Source of the DNA: Ectocarpus siliculosus
Taxonomy: Eukaryota; Sar; Phaeophyceae; Ectocarpales; Ectocarpaceae
Direction: 5' to 3'
DNA: 64,000 nt
Assembly: GCA_000310025.1 (NCBI GenBank)
Contig: FN649751.1
Coordinates: forward strand, 6,650,832-6,714,831
Of this stretch, positions 1 through 12,800 are shown piece by piece. Positions within the stretch are counted from its first letter, which is position 1. Each line of letters starts with the position of its first letter. The position numbers and the translations under genes are program-made. The notes beneath the pieces are model-generated. The model saw only the letters and a list, made by a program, of their open reading frames with translations. It searched no databases and was not told the origin of the DNA.

Positions 1-10
1 AACCATGTGT

Positions 11-394
11 GCCAGCTGGTGCTACTTTGTACGCACAACAATGCCCGGGTGGTCGTTGTTCGGTGCAACACCCATTCGACAGCAGGCGATAACGATACCA
101 TGCATTCACACCCTAAGCAAAGGGGGGATCACACATACATACCCTTTGTATGCATGCAATTATTAAGAAACTAAACATGATTTTTACAATATTATTCCTA
201 ATAAGTCTAATAAACCAGCAAGCTGTCAATAGACACTGCGCCGTGTCCCCTGCGAAGGTTACATTTTACAATACACGACACAACGGAGGGTTTCTCCCCG
301 ATATTTTGTCGTTGACCAAGTAGAGAACTACAGGGGATGTATTGTAAAATGTAAGTTACCTATACAGATGTTTTTGTACTTAGCACCAGCTGGC
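11..394. repeat. Nested inverted-repeat (fold-back, MITE-like) element
   Basis: Outer 14-bp arms at 11-24 and 381-394 are exact reverse complements. Inside them, a 17-bp exact pair lies at 259-275 and 338-354, with a short CCCCTG/CAGGGG pair (247-252 and 331-336) just outside it. The centre carries no protein-like frame. No clear target-site duplication was seen beside the outer arms, so a MITE identity is inferred from the shape only. A transcribed long hairpin is the alternative. Confidence 0.45.
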
Positions 395-515
395 ATCACT
401 GGTATAAATCATCAGTGTATAGACTTAAAAAGACTCGAAGTAAGTCCAGTACCCAGCCGGTTTCCCTCCACTCACTGAAAAGACTCCACCACATCCCGTT
501 CGACTGCTGTGGGTA

Positions 516-591
516 TATCTCGAATGGGTAGTCTTTCTGTGTGTGTTAAATAAATACAAACACAGAAAGACTACAGTACCCATTCGAGATA
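516..591. repeat. Long imperfect hairpin
   Basis: The arm at 516-547 and the arm at 558-591 are reverse complements over about 30 bases, apart from a 4-base bulge (ACTG side) in one arm, leaving a loop of about 10 bases. The first arm contains CTCGAATGGGTA and the second TACCCATTCGAG. No coding frame is supported. It may be a tiny fold-back element or a structured transcript. Confidence 0.55.
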
Positions 592-594
592 AGA

Positions 595-1705
595 CCACAC
601 TATGTACATGCATACGTATGTATACGTATGCATATTCACGGGAAAAGCAGATACAAGTATCTACTCCGGGCCCTGGATTAACAGCACAGCCGGATTGTAT
701 GCATACTATAATAATAAGGCGGATCTCCCGCGAAAGAATAGGACACCAGTTTTACAGAATACTGCTAAATAAGAAGAGAAGTACACTACGGCGAGGCCGC
801 ACCGCACGTGGTCCTTCATGCAGTGAACGTACGTGCAAGGTGTAACGTCTGTCTACATTGTCGAGAATGGATTGCTGAGAACACATACTGTTGCATACAT
901 ACACCAACATCTCTCGTATGGCATCATAGCGGCAACAACGGTGTGGGTTTAGCATCTGGGCCGCCGCCGGCGAAAAAAAGTGTTGCCTTTTGTCTGTATT
1001 GAATGGGTGAAAGATGGTTTCGCCACGACGGTAAAAAACTGATCGGCAGGGGGGATTTTGGGATTTTCTAAAAATCCGAAATACACAGCCATATTCATAC
1101 GGTACAAACTGGTGTACATCCCGAGATGACCCAAGAGCCCGAAATAGACGGAGCGTGAGAACGCTCATCTATTTCGTCTCCATGAGACCAAGAATGACCA
1201 AGAGATGGAGAGAATAAGAGCGCCAAGCTATGCATAGGGATGTGCGCCCTATGGGCACAACTCAATACTTCGTGACGGAATAAACTTTTCATACAACATA
1301 GGTACACAGGAGCAGCAGTCAAGACTTGTTCCTTGATGGCAGCAGCTGTCGGGTTTCTTGGTTGGGCACGCCGAAAACCAGACATGTTCGATCGCGTGTT
1401 GCGTTATATTGTCTACAGCTGGAGGGCACCAGCTATGCATCAGCTATCGTTCTAGGTTGAGCAAGACCCATCTCTCTCTATCTCTCTCTCTCTCTCTCTC
1501 CGTCTCTCTCCCTCTGTGTCTCTGTCGCTCGATCTGGCTCCGGTTGGATACTGCTGGATCCCGGAGGGTTCCGGGTTGAAAAGCTAATCGATCACCAAAA
1601 AAAAGACATTTTTTTCCGGTTCCTCCAGACCAGCACACATCCAAGCCTCATCCACTTGAAGGCCAAAAGGGTTAAACCCCTCCCTTCCTCCCCTCTCTTA
1701 CTCAC
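595..1705. other. Gene-free stretch with a TC microsatellite
   Basis: No reading frame here has the composition, length or splice context of a gene. The only clear structure is a pyrimidine-rich TCTC run around 1470-1525. If the minus-strand candidate next door is real, further exons could lie here, but none was found. Confidence 0.5.
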
Positions 1706-2206
1706 GCCACGAGGCCGACAAACCATAATAACCATACCCACTTGGGAGCATGCATGCCTTGCCTTCCGCAAAGTCTTTCACACCCTCGGACACGAACGCT
1801 CGGATTTTCTGATACGTCGGGACTAATATAGGTGTGCAAAAATCGGGCTGCTGCCGCCAAAGTACAACAAGCAGCAGCTGCTTGAGAGAGGAAAAGCGAG
1901 CAAAACAAGAGACTTGCTTCTTGTTTTAGGGGTGCTCTTGGCTCGGGGTGTAGACATATCTCTCTCCAAATAATGTCATCGGTCTCGAACAAGAGGCATC
2001 GCTTCGCGCTTCGCGCGATTTTGTGAGTTGGGAAGCTGCCAAGGCTCTCCGCCGGTCCCGAGGCGCCTGGCCGTTATCGGGGCAGAAACATACACACGCA
2101 CACCTACCTGTTGCTGCTGCGACGACGATGAAGAATCGATGGCGGCAGCATTCGACTTGTTGTTGGCCCTCGGCATGTCCCCTTCCACCGCAGCCGGGTT
2201 CGACAT
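1706..2206 (-). CDS. Possible two-exon start of an unidentified gene
   Basis: The product is not recognised. A minus-strand ATG at 2206 opens 33 codons (MSNPAAVEG..., then a Ser/Gln-rich end) that stop at a good donor, CAACAG|GTAGGT, at 2108. A second open stretch follows at 1880-1706 after a pyrimidine-rich acceptor (CTCTCAAG|CAG). It keeps the phase, reads ...RAFVSEGVKDFAEGK... and ...LPSGYGYYGLSASW..., and ends at a perfect donor, GTGAGTAAG. Two strong donors, one good acceptor and matched phase support a gene start, with later exons further left. No later exon was recognised before position 1, so the gene may be longer, or this may be a remnant. Confidence 0.33.
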
Positions 2207-5200
2207 GGCGCGCTCTGTGCACGCCCGGGCCCTCGCGTGGAGTGGCCGCACACTTGACGGACGAATAGCGGGTGGCCGGTTAACTTTTCTGAAGTGCTCG
2301 TCTCTGCGGTCTCTGGGAAGAGCCTTTCGCCGAGAGCGCAGAGGGCCCAACCCCGAAGTCTTATCACATTGATCGGAACATCGAATCGATAGTTTGGACG
2401 TCATCGTATTATTTTTTTTTTAAGTCCGATCGACGACGCCAACAGTCAGGATGTCGGCGGCTCCTCGCAGCCCAGCTGTTGCTGCGAAACATCTGCCGCT
2501 GTACCGGAACGAACCGCGGGCGAGAGAGACCGCCACCGCCTGGTGGGAGCGGGGGGGAAGCGGAGACCAGCAGCTGTGGAGGGGAGGACTCCCCGTTTTC
2601 CCTCCTGCCGCCGTGCTTGTGCTGGGGCTTGCTGGGGCTGGAAAGATTGCACAGCACCCGCAAACACATCGCGGCACATCTACATGTAAATATCATAAAA
2701 ACAGGCATCTACGAAGAAAGGGTGGGTGGTCGGTCCGTATCGTGACAAATGAGAGACGACCAAGAGGGTCGAGGCCCGTGGGCGGCGAGACATATCCGGA
2801 ACAAGAGCACATGAGGTTGATGCGCGCTTTGGAGGGTAATCCACTTCGAAGAAAAGTGAGTTTGTTTCAGAGAGAGAAAAGAGAGCGTGCGTCTCTCGGA
2901 GCGAGCTACAGCTACTACATGGGGTGCACACATAGCAGCATCGTTGCCACAGGTGAGAAGGAGATGTTGAGAAAAGAGACTCACTTTCTCGTTTGCGTAA
3001 GTACGATCCTGCGTCGCAAGTAACAGTTCGGTGATCATGAGATCATCACGACATCACAATCAATGTAGAGATGTAGAGGTGGGGCCATCGTGCTGCGGCA
3101 GACGGCAGGTAACGAGGTGTCTTAGTACCGCCAAGTCACATGAGGCTGCTACACAACAATTACTGCTCTGCTGTGTGTCCATAATTTTTTTGTCCGGTGT
3201 CACTACTACTGCTGTTGTGGCTTTTTACCACGCACACACACACGTGTGTGCAAATATCATACCACAGCAGTAGTAGTAGTGTAGAAGTACAGCAGTAGTA
3301 GTAATTGTTATTGGTTTAGAATATGATCCATCTTGCTGGTTGCTGCAAAGGATTTATTTTGTAATGTTACATACATACCTCGAGATGTATTATTACGACA
3401 GACAGCAATCGAAGGGGTGCGTTGAGGTCTTTACAGCAGTACTACTGCAAGAGGCAGAAAAACCGGTTGAAAACTACCTTCTTTCCTTCCCATCACACCT
3501 TGGACGATAGGCAATAGGGCTATTATTTATTGCATATCAATAGGATCCTACCAATATGGGACCGATTGCGTGAGGGTATACCATGATCGGTAAGGATACG
3601 ATATCGTAGTATTTGGTACCGATTGGTGACTGCTAGTGTTTGCATTTTTCCATCCCAATGTTTAATAAATAGCAATGTGTGTCGGTGGATTCCACTAATA
3701 AAAAAACACACCACCAATCAATCGGTGAATTGGTAAAAAGCAATCGGTAAGAACAATCAGTTTTTGATCGGCAATCGACTCACATATATATTTTTTAAAT
3801 AGTATAGGCATTGATCGATCTCAAGACGCGCCTATCGCTCGTGGAGGCAGCCTATTGGCGACAATTTGGAAACCCTGCTGGTGCAGGCAATACCTATCGA
3901 TAGGCCTCTCGCTTCAACCTATCGGTCGCGCAATAGACTATAGTGGCCTCTGGTGCCAACCTATTGTTTCTCATTTTTGCTTCAAACGTCCTTCGGGCGG
4001 TGCAGAGGCGCTGTTCGGTGCTGGGTACATGCTGCCAAGTCACAACAATCATGCGCAAGCAGGCAAGCAAAAGGTGAACTCATATCTTTCTAACATATCA
4101 TCCTGAGAACCACGAACCGGCCCGGTCTGCTGTGCCGCGTTCGTTGTAGTGGTGGCTGGTCTTGGAGCAACCCGTTGCCACCGCGGAGACATCGCACCAA
4201 GTCTTTGCGTTCGCTGCTTAACGATTGCTTTTTGTTTGTATCCAACCAACCAACCAACCAAAGGGCTCATGGAAAGTTGTTTTTGTAGAACGAACGGTGA
4301 TAAAGTGCAGCACACGATAATTCTGTGCTGGAATCTAGCTCTTCCACGGAACACACGCTAACGAAGCAGCTTAAGTCTTTGGGTAGCCAGGTTGCTGTTG
4401 CTGCTATTCATAGTGCTAGTGCTAATGCTAATGCTAGTTAGTGTCTGTCGGCGAAGAGTGGTGGCACACTGTGTTGTTCTTGTTGTTCACAGGTGGTTAC
4501 TGACATATGCACATCGTGGCGACAATACGCCAGATTGAGCAGCCGTACTCGGCACAACCTTCTGAAAGGAAGTTTACGGGTGAGGCGTCGAGGTTTCATT
4601 GGAAATCACCAAACCGCGCTTCGACCGCACCCACCCGTACACGACGACGTGTGTGCAGTTTTTGTTCTCGGCGAGACGATGGGAGGATGAGAAAGTCAGC
4701 CGGAAGAAGAGTGTTCGGCGGAGAGTGGCGGGAAAGAACAAGTGTCTATCCCCGAGTTGGGTGGCGAGATGCCTCGGTGTGAAAAGCAGAGGACGAAATG
4801 CTGCCATTCAACACCAAACGGGGAATAATTGTTGGGCCTCCCTCGGCAACTTGCCCTTGGTACTTGAAAATAATAACATGCGGAAGAACTTAGTACCCCG
4901 ATATTAGTTAAGGACTAGGGACTAGGGGTCGTAGCGGTTCCGTGCACTTTTTTTGTAATTCGAGTGCGGTGCAGTAGACACACAGCAGTACATTCTCTGG
5001 CACCCGACTTCCTTACAGAATTTTGAAGCAGGAAATTGGCGTAGACATCACAGCAAAGTGGGGTTCACTTTGTTTCCTCTGCATGTATATACATTCTCTG
5101 CTCCAACGACAAGACAAAGAGCAATATAGTCTATGTAAACCAAATACGAATTTTCTGTTTCCTCTTGACATATCCTACACTACAGCAGAATATACATCGA

Positions 5201-6081
5201 CCAATATAGACTCTCTATCTTCAGATATTCAGCCTACCGCACGCATCGCTCCGGTCTCAAGGTGGGTCCCCGTCCTCTTATTGCTTGTACAATCACAGAA
5301 GAAGCGACAGAGCACTACAATATCCGAATCGGGGCGATGTATTATGTCAAAACTTTATAGTTCTTCCTCGATACAAAGCCACCCATGCCACAAATATGCT
5401 GCTGCCTGCCAAAGGCAATGTCCGTGAGGTACACGGCAAAAGTTCTCTCTGTGTGGCTCAACTGTCTTGCTCCATCGGCAAGGAAAGTAAAGGAGTCCCC
5501 CCCCTCCCCTCCCACTCCGAAAAGATCTCTCCCGGGTGATTCACCACATCCCAACCCACCGCCGGGAAGTAGGTAGGGCGGTACGGTAGTCCAAAGAGAG
5601 TAGACAGACGTCTGTCTTCAGTGTGGGCTTGAGTTGAACTTGCAATATGAGGGCCGCAGCTAGCTATATTAGCTCCCCTCTGCTGTCCTCTTCTCTTTGA
5701 CTGTTGGCCTGTGAAACCTTCGTCAATGCGGAGGGGTTGTTCTCTGGGGTGCCCTCTTGTTAGTTTCCTAACCTGGGGGGTGCCACAGAGCGTTGGAGAA
5801 CACACAACACATGTACTTAGCCCCGCATTATATCACGTCCCAAGTTACGCCGCATTTCCTATGTTTTTGTTGTTCCGCAGCCTGCCGTGCTGCTGCTGCT
5901 GTATTGCATCGATCAACGCGTGTCGTTCGCACAGAATCTGTCGAGACAGCAGACTGTGTTTCAGTGCATTCCCCTCACCGCTGTACCCCTCGTACCAAGC
6001 AAGAGGCTGTTCGGCTCAACCACCCAGCTCCGCCTAAAGATCTCTAAAGATCTCCCTCGGACCAACCCGTCGTGACCCTGT
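2207..6081. other. Intergenic DNA, no supported gene
   Basis: Several open frames exist on both strands but overlap each other and resemble no known family. Two good donor-like sites occur on the plus strand near 2856 and 2998, but no matching acceptors or conserved peptide were seen. The stretch holds an imperfect hairpin near 3.2 kb, two TACAGCAGTA decamers (3288, 3432), a region rich in ATCGGT/ACCGAT words at 3.52-3.78 kb, and a short CCAA tetramer run near 4225-4262. Confidence 0.5.
3201..3281. repeat. Imperfect hairpin built on CTACTACTGCTG words
   Basis: The arm 3201-3220 (CACTACTACTGCTGTTGTGG) faces 3262-3281 (CCACAGCAGTAGTAGTAGTG). The two are reverse complements apart from a three-base slippage within the CTA/TAG repeats. 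The loop contains alternating CA and GTG runs. It may be a small fold-back repeat. Confidence 0.4.
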
Positions 6082-6086
6082 GAGGC
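6082..6086. repeat. Target-site duplication, left copy (GAGGC)
   Basis: GAGGC directly precedes the left LTR, and the same five bases directly follow the right LTR at 13384-13388. Five base pairs is the usual duplication for Ty1/copia integrases. The match fixes both element ends. Confidence 0.85.
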
Positions 6087-6418
6087 TGATCGATAATTCG
6101 GGTGGCTCAGTTGTGTGTGATGGGAGCGTAGAGCAGCTCGGCCATGACGGGCCGCACGGGTAGGTAAAGACGTGTAGACGTGGTGAAAAACGTGTTGTAT
6201 TCATCGGGGGCGTGCTTGAGCTCGTCATTCCATCACGGCATCAAGTCACGCATAACGCTTTAATACCTAGAACGAATCTCCATGAATCTCCACCAATCTA
6301 CTACACTCCCAAGGAAAACACAAAGAAACTTCTTGTTCCTCCGTAGTTCGTCACTGCAATCCCCGCATATTTATACGCAATATACCACCCCCATGCTATG
6401 CTACGAGTATATCGAATA
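6087..6418 (-). repeat. 3' LTR of the copia element
   Basis: This 332-bp repeat appears identical to 13052-13383. On the plus strand it begins TG and ends TA, so the element's own termini are TA...CA rather than the canonical TG...CA. A TATAAATA-like box is readable on the minus strand near 6366-6377. A purine-rich tract (AGGGGGG on the minus strand) abuts it internally, as expected for the plus-strand primer. Confidence 0.93.
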
Positions 6419-6726
6419 GCCCCCCTGCTCGTATGCATCGTCATGCTCCAACAAAATATCAAAGTCATCCTTATCATACCAGTTCATCCCAAAACAAATC
6501 AAAACCAAGACAAAATCGAAAACTCCAACACCAAAACAATACCTCCTCCAAAAACAATCAATCGCATACCAACTCTTTCTTCCAAATCATCAAGAAAAAT
6601 CCCTAACATTAACCTTCCAAAACACTACCATCTCCACTTGACCCTCTCTATCTCTTGTTCAAACTCGTACATATCCTCTCTCTTCCACTCAACGGCAAAG
6701 CACGATTTGATCCCAAAACACCTCTG

Positions 6727-8050
6727 TCACTGCAAATTCATCACAAAGTCTCTGTGCAACGCAAAAGATTCCTTGCTGATAGCCTTCGTCAAGAAATCTG
6801 CATGCTGAAACTCCGACGCCACATGTGTAATCGAAATCTCCTTCCTCTCTACCAGTTCCCTAATAAAGTGATGTCGTACATCAATGTGCTTCGAGTTTGA
6901 GTTCGTGATCGGGTTGTGCGCAATCTGAATCGCTCCCTGATTATCCTCGAAGATTTGAATGCACGGCATACCTGCATCTGGCAACATAAAACGCCAAACT
7001 TGCCTCAAGAAAAGCACCTCCTTCAAGACGTCGGCAATTGCCACATACTCTGCTTCCGTTGTGGAAAGCGTAACGCACTTCTGCGTCCTCGAAAACCAAG
7101 TCACACACCCACCCCCACACATCACTAGTCCTCCTGAAACCGACCTACGGTCTGCTGCCTTGCTCGCATAGTCAGCATCCACGAACACCTGCATGCTCAT
7201 GCCAGTCACCACACCCCTCTCAAATGTAATCCCCATCCAACTCGTCCTACGCACGTACCCTAAAATACCAAGTGCTGCCTTCCAGTGCACCATCTTGGGA
7301 GACGCGCAATACCGCGCTACTGCTCGTACTGCATTCGCGATGTCCGGCCTGGTTTGAGTGGCCAACCACATCAGGGATCCTACCAACTCGCGGAAAGGGA
7401 CATCAGCACACGCTTCGTCCTCGTCAAAGTCGGTGAGCTTCATGCTCACAGGCAAGGGCACACTCTTCCCCCACTCTACGCCGTACTCTGCAGCCAACTC
7501 TTCTGCAAACCTTTGCTGCGAGATCCTCAAAAGGCCTCTCTCTAGATCTCTCTGGTAAAAGCACGCGGAGTACCACCTCAACTCCCCAAGGTTCTTCACG
7601 GGGACCATCTCGTTGAGGTCTCTGCCAAACTTGTCACATCTCTCCTTCTGCCCTACGGCAAAAATGTCATCCACGTGGACCACGATGATCATGATCACAC
7701 ATCCATCCTCCATAAATCGAAAAACACATGCATCCGCCAAACACTGCACAAATCCTAAAAGTAAAAAGCACCTCGTCAGGTGCGCATGCCATTGTCGTGA
7801 CGCCTGCTTCAAACCGTACAGACTCTTGCATAGCTTCACGATCAGTCCAGATAACCTACCACAACCTTGCGGGAGACGCATGAAAACATCCTCTTCAAGC
7901 TCAGACTGCACAAACGCCTGCTGAATATCGAAATGACACAAGTCAAGGTTCTGCTCACATGCCAAAGCTGCCAACAAACGCACACTAGACACGGATACGG
8001 TGGGTGCAAACAATTCTCCAAAATCAATCGAAGCCCTCTGCATGTCCCCC
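6727..8050 (-). mobile_element. Copia reverse transcriptase and RNase H region
   Basis: This part of the element carries copia-type reverse transcriptase signatures. These include FDIQQAFV, SLYGLKQASRQW and a catalytic VDD (HVDDIF). Further 3' are the RNase H motifs VDADYA, STTEAEY, EDNQGAI and SKHIDVRHH. It belongs to the retrotransposon, not to the host. Confidence 0.92.
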
Positions 8051-9049
8051 CGCGCTACAAGTCTTGCCTTGAATTTCGTCGGCCATCCGTACTCGTCTGC
8101 CTTACAGTTGAATACCCACTTGGCGTTGATGAAGTTTTCTACTGGTTGCTACACCGGACTAAAAGTACCTGCATCCAACAGACCGAAGAACTCCCGACCG
8201 ACTGCATCATCCCACAACTCTGAATGTTGAGACCGCATGGCCTCCTTGAACGTTTTCGGCACTCGGAGTTCGCTGGCGAGGCAGTGAGGGAGGTCCGGCA
8301 TCTTGTCAGGAGGGCGCTTGGCACGAAGAGTGGCTTCCACGTCCTCGCGGGTGGCGAACATTGCTGCGAACATGTGCAGGCCCCCCGGCCCTCCAGCTCC
8401 TGCGGCCCCCCCGCTCCCATGGCCTGCTAAACTCGTATCTTGCGGCGGTGGGGGAGCGGGAGGGGCGATGCTGGCGGACGGTGGCAGGTCTCGACGTCCT
8501 TGATCGACGGCCTCCCGGGTGGCGAGCGACGAGACGAGCGCATCCTTGCCCATCATCGACAGCAGCCCAAGGCGGTGTTGGAGAGCGGTGCCGCCACCTG
8601 ACGGCGACGGCGGTTGCTGTTGCTCATCCATGAAGCGCACTCGGTCGCCGCGCGTACGGCCATGCACTCTGGTTTCCTTCTCGCCCAATTCTCTGACCGC
8701 TCGCTGTGAAAGCGGCGGGTGAGCGGGAGCGGCGGCGCTTGCGGGCGGGGGTGTCGGCGGTGGACGGGGCGGCGTGGCTGCGGTGGACGGCGGTGCACTC
8801 GAAGACGCCGTGGAGATCGGCGACGCGGCTCCGGACCCTGTGAAGATCGACGGAGAAGTGGGCGGCGGCGAAGCGGTGGTCGCTGTGGGCGGGGTGTAGG
8901 TGTACGTCCGCGATGCCCATGGCGGTGGCGGTGCGGCAGCGGCTGCAGGAACGGCGGCGGCCGGCGAGGGCGCCGCGGTGACCGAAGAGCCCCCCCCGCT
9001 GGCCGGTACCGGCGCCGGCACGGCGGTGCGGCGGTTGATCCACACGACG

Positions 9050-9880
9050 TTGTTGGACAGGCAGATCCTTCCGGTGTCGGCGCGGAGAACGACGGCAGTG
9101 GCGGCGGAGTGGTTGCGCGCTCCGTGCATGTAGAAGCAACGCACGGATTGGACGTCCGCCTTGCTGGCGCGCTTCACGCGCATCATCCCCTCCTGGAAAA
9201 AAGGGACGACGTTGAGCGGCGGTTTACGTCCGAAGAAGGCCTCGAACGGCGACATCCAGGCCGGGTTGGCCGACGTCGCGGAACGGTTGAAGCAGCCGGA
9301 GGCCCAGATCGCCGATGCAAGCCACAGCCGGTGTCCGTTGGCGTCCATACCGGGGATAGAGGCGAGGTCGACGTGGCCCATGGAGAGGACGTGGCGACGG
9401 GCGGCGTGGCCCCCCTTCATAGCGCGCCAGATTGCGCTCTCGACGACCGCATTCTGCTTCGGGGTGTCGGGTGCGGTGTACTCGCGCCGGATGCCAGCGG
9501 CGTCGCAGAACGCGACGAAGGCAGCACTGGTGAACTCACCACCGTTGTCCATGCGGAAACACCCCGGAGTGCCGTTGCCGTTCAGGTCGGCGAGGAAGCG
9601 CCGCGTGTACGTCAGGGTGTCGCTCTTGGCCCGCATGCCGTACGCCCGTTGCCACCGCGACGCGCTGTCCACGAACATGATCAGGTAACGAGAACCATCG
9701 AACGCCTCAGAGTACGGGCCGGTGATGTCGATGTGCACCTTGCCGAACGGTACCGCCGCGCGGGTGACTCCACGCCGCGGCACCGGGGCCCTCCTGCCCT
9801 TCGCCTCGATGCAGCCGACGCATGGCTGCAGTTCCCCCACCAATTGAACACCCTGCTGCTTTGCGGTTTCCCTCATCAAG
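9050..9880 (-). mobile_element. Copia integrase region
   Basis: A retroviral-type integrase core is readable: HIDITGP with the first Asp, MDNGGEFTS with the second, and TPKQNAVVES with the catalytic Glu. Towards reverse transcriptase it is followed by a long Pro/Ala/Ser-rich stretch typical of the integrase C-terminal extension. The latter is GC-rich and low in complexity. Confidence 0.9.
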
Positions 9881-9883
9881 AAT

Positions 9884-12800
9884 TCATTTCACGTGGCCGG
9901 TGGAAGCGTGGAACAAATTAATGTCGATGGTGGACGTGGGTTTTCCTACAGTGAACGCTGGACCACCGGGGGCGATAATCGCCAAAGCATGGGAAAGGGA
10001 GGGGGGACCTACATCTTGCTTCACACGGCACTCGACAACAAAGTCTCTGAGCACGTCCAACTCATCTTGCATCACAGCGAACGCATCGGGGGGCTTCACG
10101 GACTCACATACGCCTAATGGGTCGGGATAAAAGTCACCCGGCGGGACCGAGTCCTGTCCGTTCATCAAGCCTACATCCAAGAACATACTCATGTCCATCA
10201 AAGGCAAATTATCCTGGGACTCAAGGGGCATGATCTCTATCTCTCGCGACACATTCGGGTTCACGACTGAGGGGGACAGGACGTCGGATGAGGCGATGGC
10301 TGCGGCTAGGGCAGGCTGAAAATCTCGGATCGACGGAGACACTAAATCAACATCGATAGGCGTGGAAGCATCACTCGGAGGTACTACACCGGAAGTGGTG
10401 GACGGGATGCTCGAACTCGAAGGTACGACACCGGCAGCGCCGATGGGCGGGAAGCTCGAAGCCGAAGGTACAACACCGGCGGGACCGATGGACGGGAAGC
10501 TCGAAGCCGAAGGTACAACACCGGCGGGACCGATGGACGGGAAGCTGGAACTCGGACCGCATCCTGCACCCGATCCTGAAATCTGAGAAGGGGGAGGGGG
10601 GTTTTGCGCGAAAAGGCCAGTACCAACACCAGGCGGAGACGCTTGGCGGACAACGGGGGGAGGGACAACGGTAGAGGGGATTACATCACCGTCGCGGTAC
10701 GAGGGAGGCAAGCGGGTGGCCGATAGAGAGCATCCGATATCCGAGTATGCGAAACTAAGCCGACCACCGAAAAGGTGCACACCCCTCTCATCCAACATTA
10801 TCCTGTGCTTTTTCTGCGTGTGGTGCAGAGAGAACAAGTTGAACGAAATCCCTGGTACTACGTACACGTCTGTCAATTGGACACAGAAATCCGCTTCCCC
10901 CGATCGACCTCCTGCCATGTGAAATGCCAGATTGACACTACCTACGCACTCCACGCGCAAATAAGCACCATTGCCTACTTTGATGAATTCTTTGCCGGGG
11001 GGGACAGGCGAGATGTTGTACATCTTGTAGCTGTTACTCACAAAATGGTTGCTTGCACCGCTATCAGACCAAAATACCTCCCTACCAGGACTGTATTCGC
11101 AACTCTGTGCAGATAAAGCAAAGCCAAGATCATCACCACATGCGACACTGCTTACATCACTCGAAACCGAAAGCGAACTCATCTCGTCAGCGGACACAAA
11201 GTGTGCCATCAGGGAGTGGAGATGCCCAGGCGGATAGGTTGCTGCTCCGGGAGAGGGCGACTGGGGCGGGGCATGGGTGGAGTGCTGCTGCTGCTGCGGC
11301 TGAAACGACGGCGGTGGCGGAGGCTGCGATGGTGGCTGCTGCTGCTGGTAGTACGGTGTCGGAGGCGGGTAGTACGGCTGCTGCTGGTAGTAGTCTGGCG
11401 AAGGCTGCTGCTGCTGCTGCTGCTGCTCCCACCCGCCATACTCGGTACCATTCGCGGGCCCCCCGTAGGGCATAGCACTATACGCGTGCATCACATTAGC
11501 GTGCCCGTACGGAGGCCGCCAAGGCGGTTGTGGAGGACGAGGGGGCGCTGCATACCTGTGCTGATGCTGTCCTCCGTAGCCGCTGTGAGGTCCGTGCTGA
11601 GGCCCACCGCCCCAGCCCCCCCCACTGTAGCTCGGCTGCTGCGGCGGCGGTCCGTGAAGTTGCTGTTGCTGAGGCTGCTGTTGCTGAGGCTGCTGTTGCT
11701 GAGACTGCTGCTGTTGGGGTTGCTGTTGCTGAGACTGCTGCTGTTGGGGCTGCTGCTGCTCCTGCTCCTTCCGACGGTCGCGCTGGGTGTAGCACTGGGC
11801 GTTGGTGTGGAACAAGCGCGGATGTAGGTAGCAGTGGTCGTTGTCGGCTCCTCTCTCACCTCCGCCTTTCTTGTTTCCTCTCACCCTGCTCCTGCTCCGA
11901 CTCCGGGCGCCTCCGTCTCCGTCCTGACCCCCGCCGTTTCCACTCGACCCATTTTGGACACGTCCATCGCCCCGGATGCCACCGGAAGCGACGAACGCGT
12001 GCCCCGCGCCATTCTTCGGTTCCCCCTCCCGACGGCGAACCGAGTCCGCATGAGCATCTCGCACAGCCTTTTCAATTGTCTCGCGCGAGGGGGGAATCGG
12101 TGACATGGTCAGAATCTTCTTCTCTACCGAGTACTCGTCGGAAAGGTGGTATACCATGTGGGCATTGGCATCATCGTCGGAGAAAACAACACCGTGCGAG
12201 GCGAGCCTACTGCGCAAAACAGCAAATCTCCCGAAGTACTCTTGCGGGGTCTCCCCTACTTTCATCTCAAGAGCGTGATATTGAGATGACAGCCTTTCTT
12301 TTTCGGCCCTGGCACGCGGCTCGTAATAATTGAGGAATATCTTCCAACCTCCACTAGGACTCCCATCGGCGATGATCTGGGTTAGGATTGGCATGTATGT
12401 CACTGTCGTGATCAGCAGGTTCCACGCCGTTATTGCCTTTTCTACCCGTCCACTCGAATGCACCCTACGCATCTCCTCCATGCTCACGCCTTCTTTCCCA
12501 ACTGGAATTTTTTCTTCAGTCAGTACTACGTCACGCACTCCTTCCTGGGCAAACATAGCTACCATGTTCGATCGAAAAATCAAAAACTTAGCCTGCTCAT
12601 CCTCCCCTTGCTTGAAAACACCATCCCAAGGCGCTAGGCGCTTAGTCTCAGTCATTCGAACCGTCCCTGCGTTAATGGGTACTCTACCCATGTCCCCTGA
12701 TGAGACGTGAAGTCGACCGGTGAGGGCGTCGGCGAGTGTGCGGGCGATTTCGTCGGTCGTCGGGTTGGCCGATGGCCGCCCCGCGTGTTGCTGGTGGCGA

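Noticed and set aside
2451-3023. A 190-codon plus-strand frame with donor-like sites at 2856 and 2998
   Set aside because: It resembles no known protein, has overlapping open frames on the other strand, and no matching acceptor exons were found.
8719-9921. A 400-codon open frame on the plus strand
   Set aside because: It is the antisense shadow of the GC-rich copia integrase region and is Arg/Gly-rich with no motif.
11201-11827. A 208-codon plus-strand frame rich in Leu and Arg
   Set aside because: It is the antisense of the Gln/Pro-rich copia gag-like repeats.
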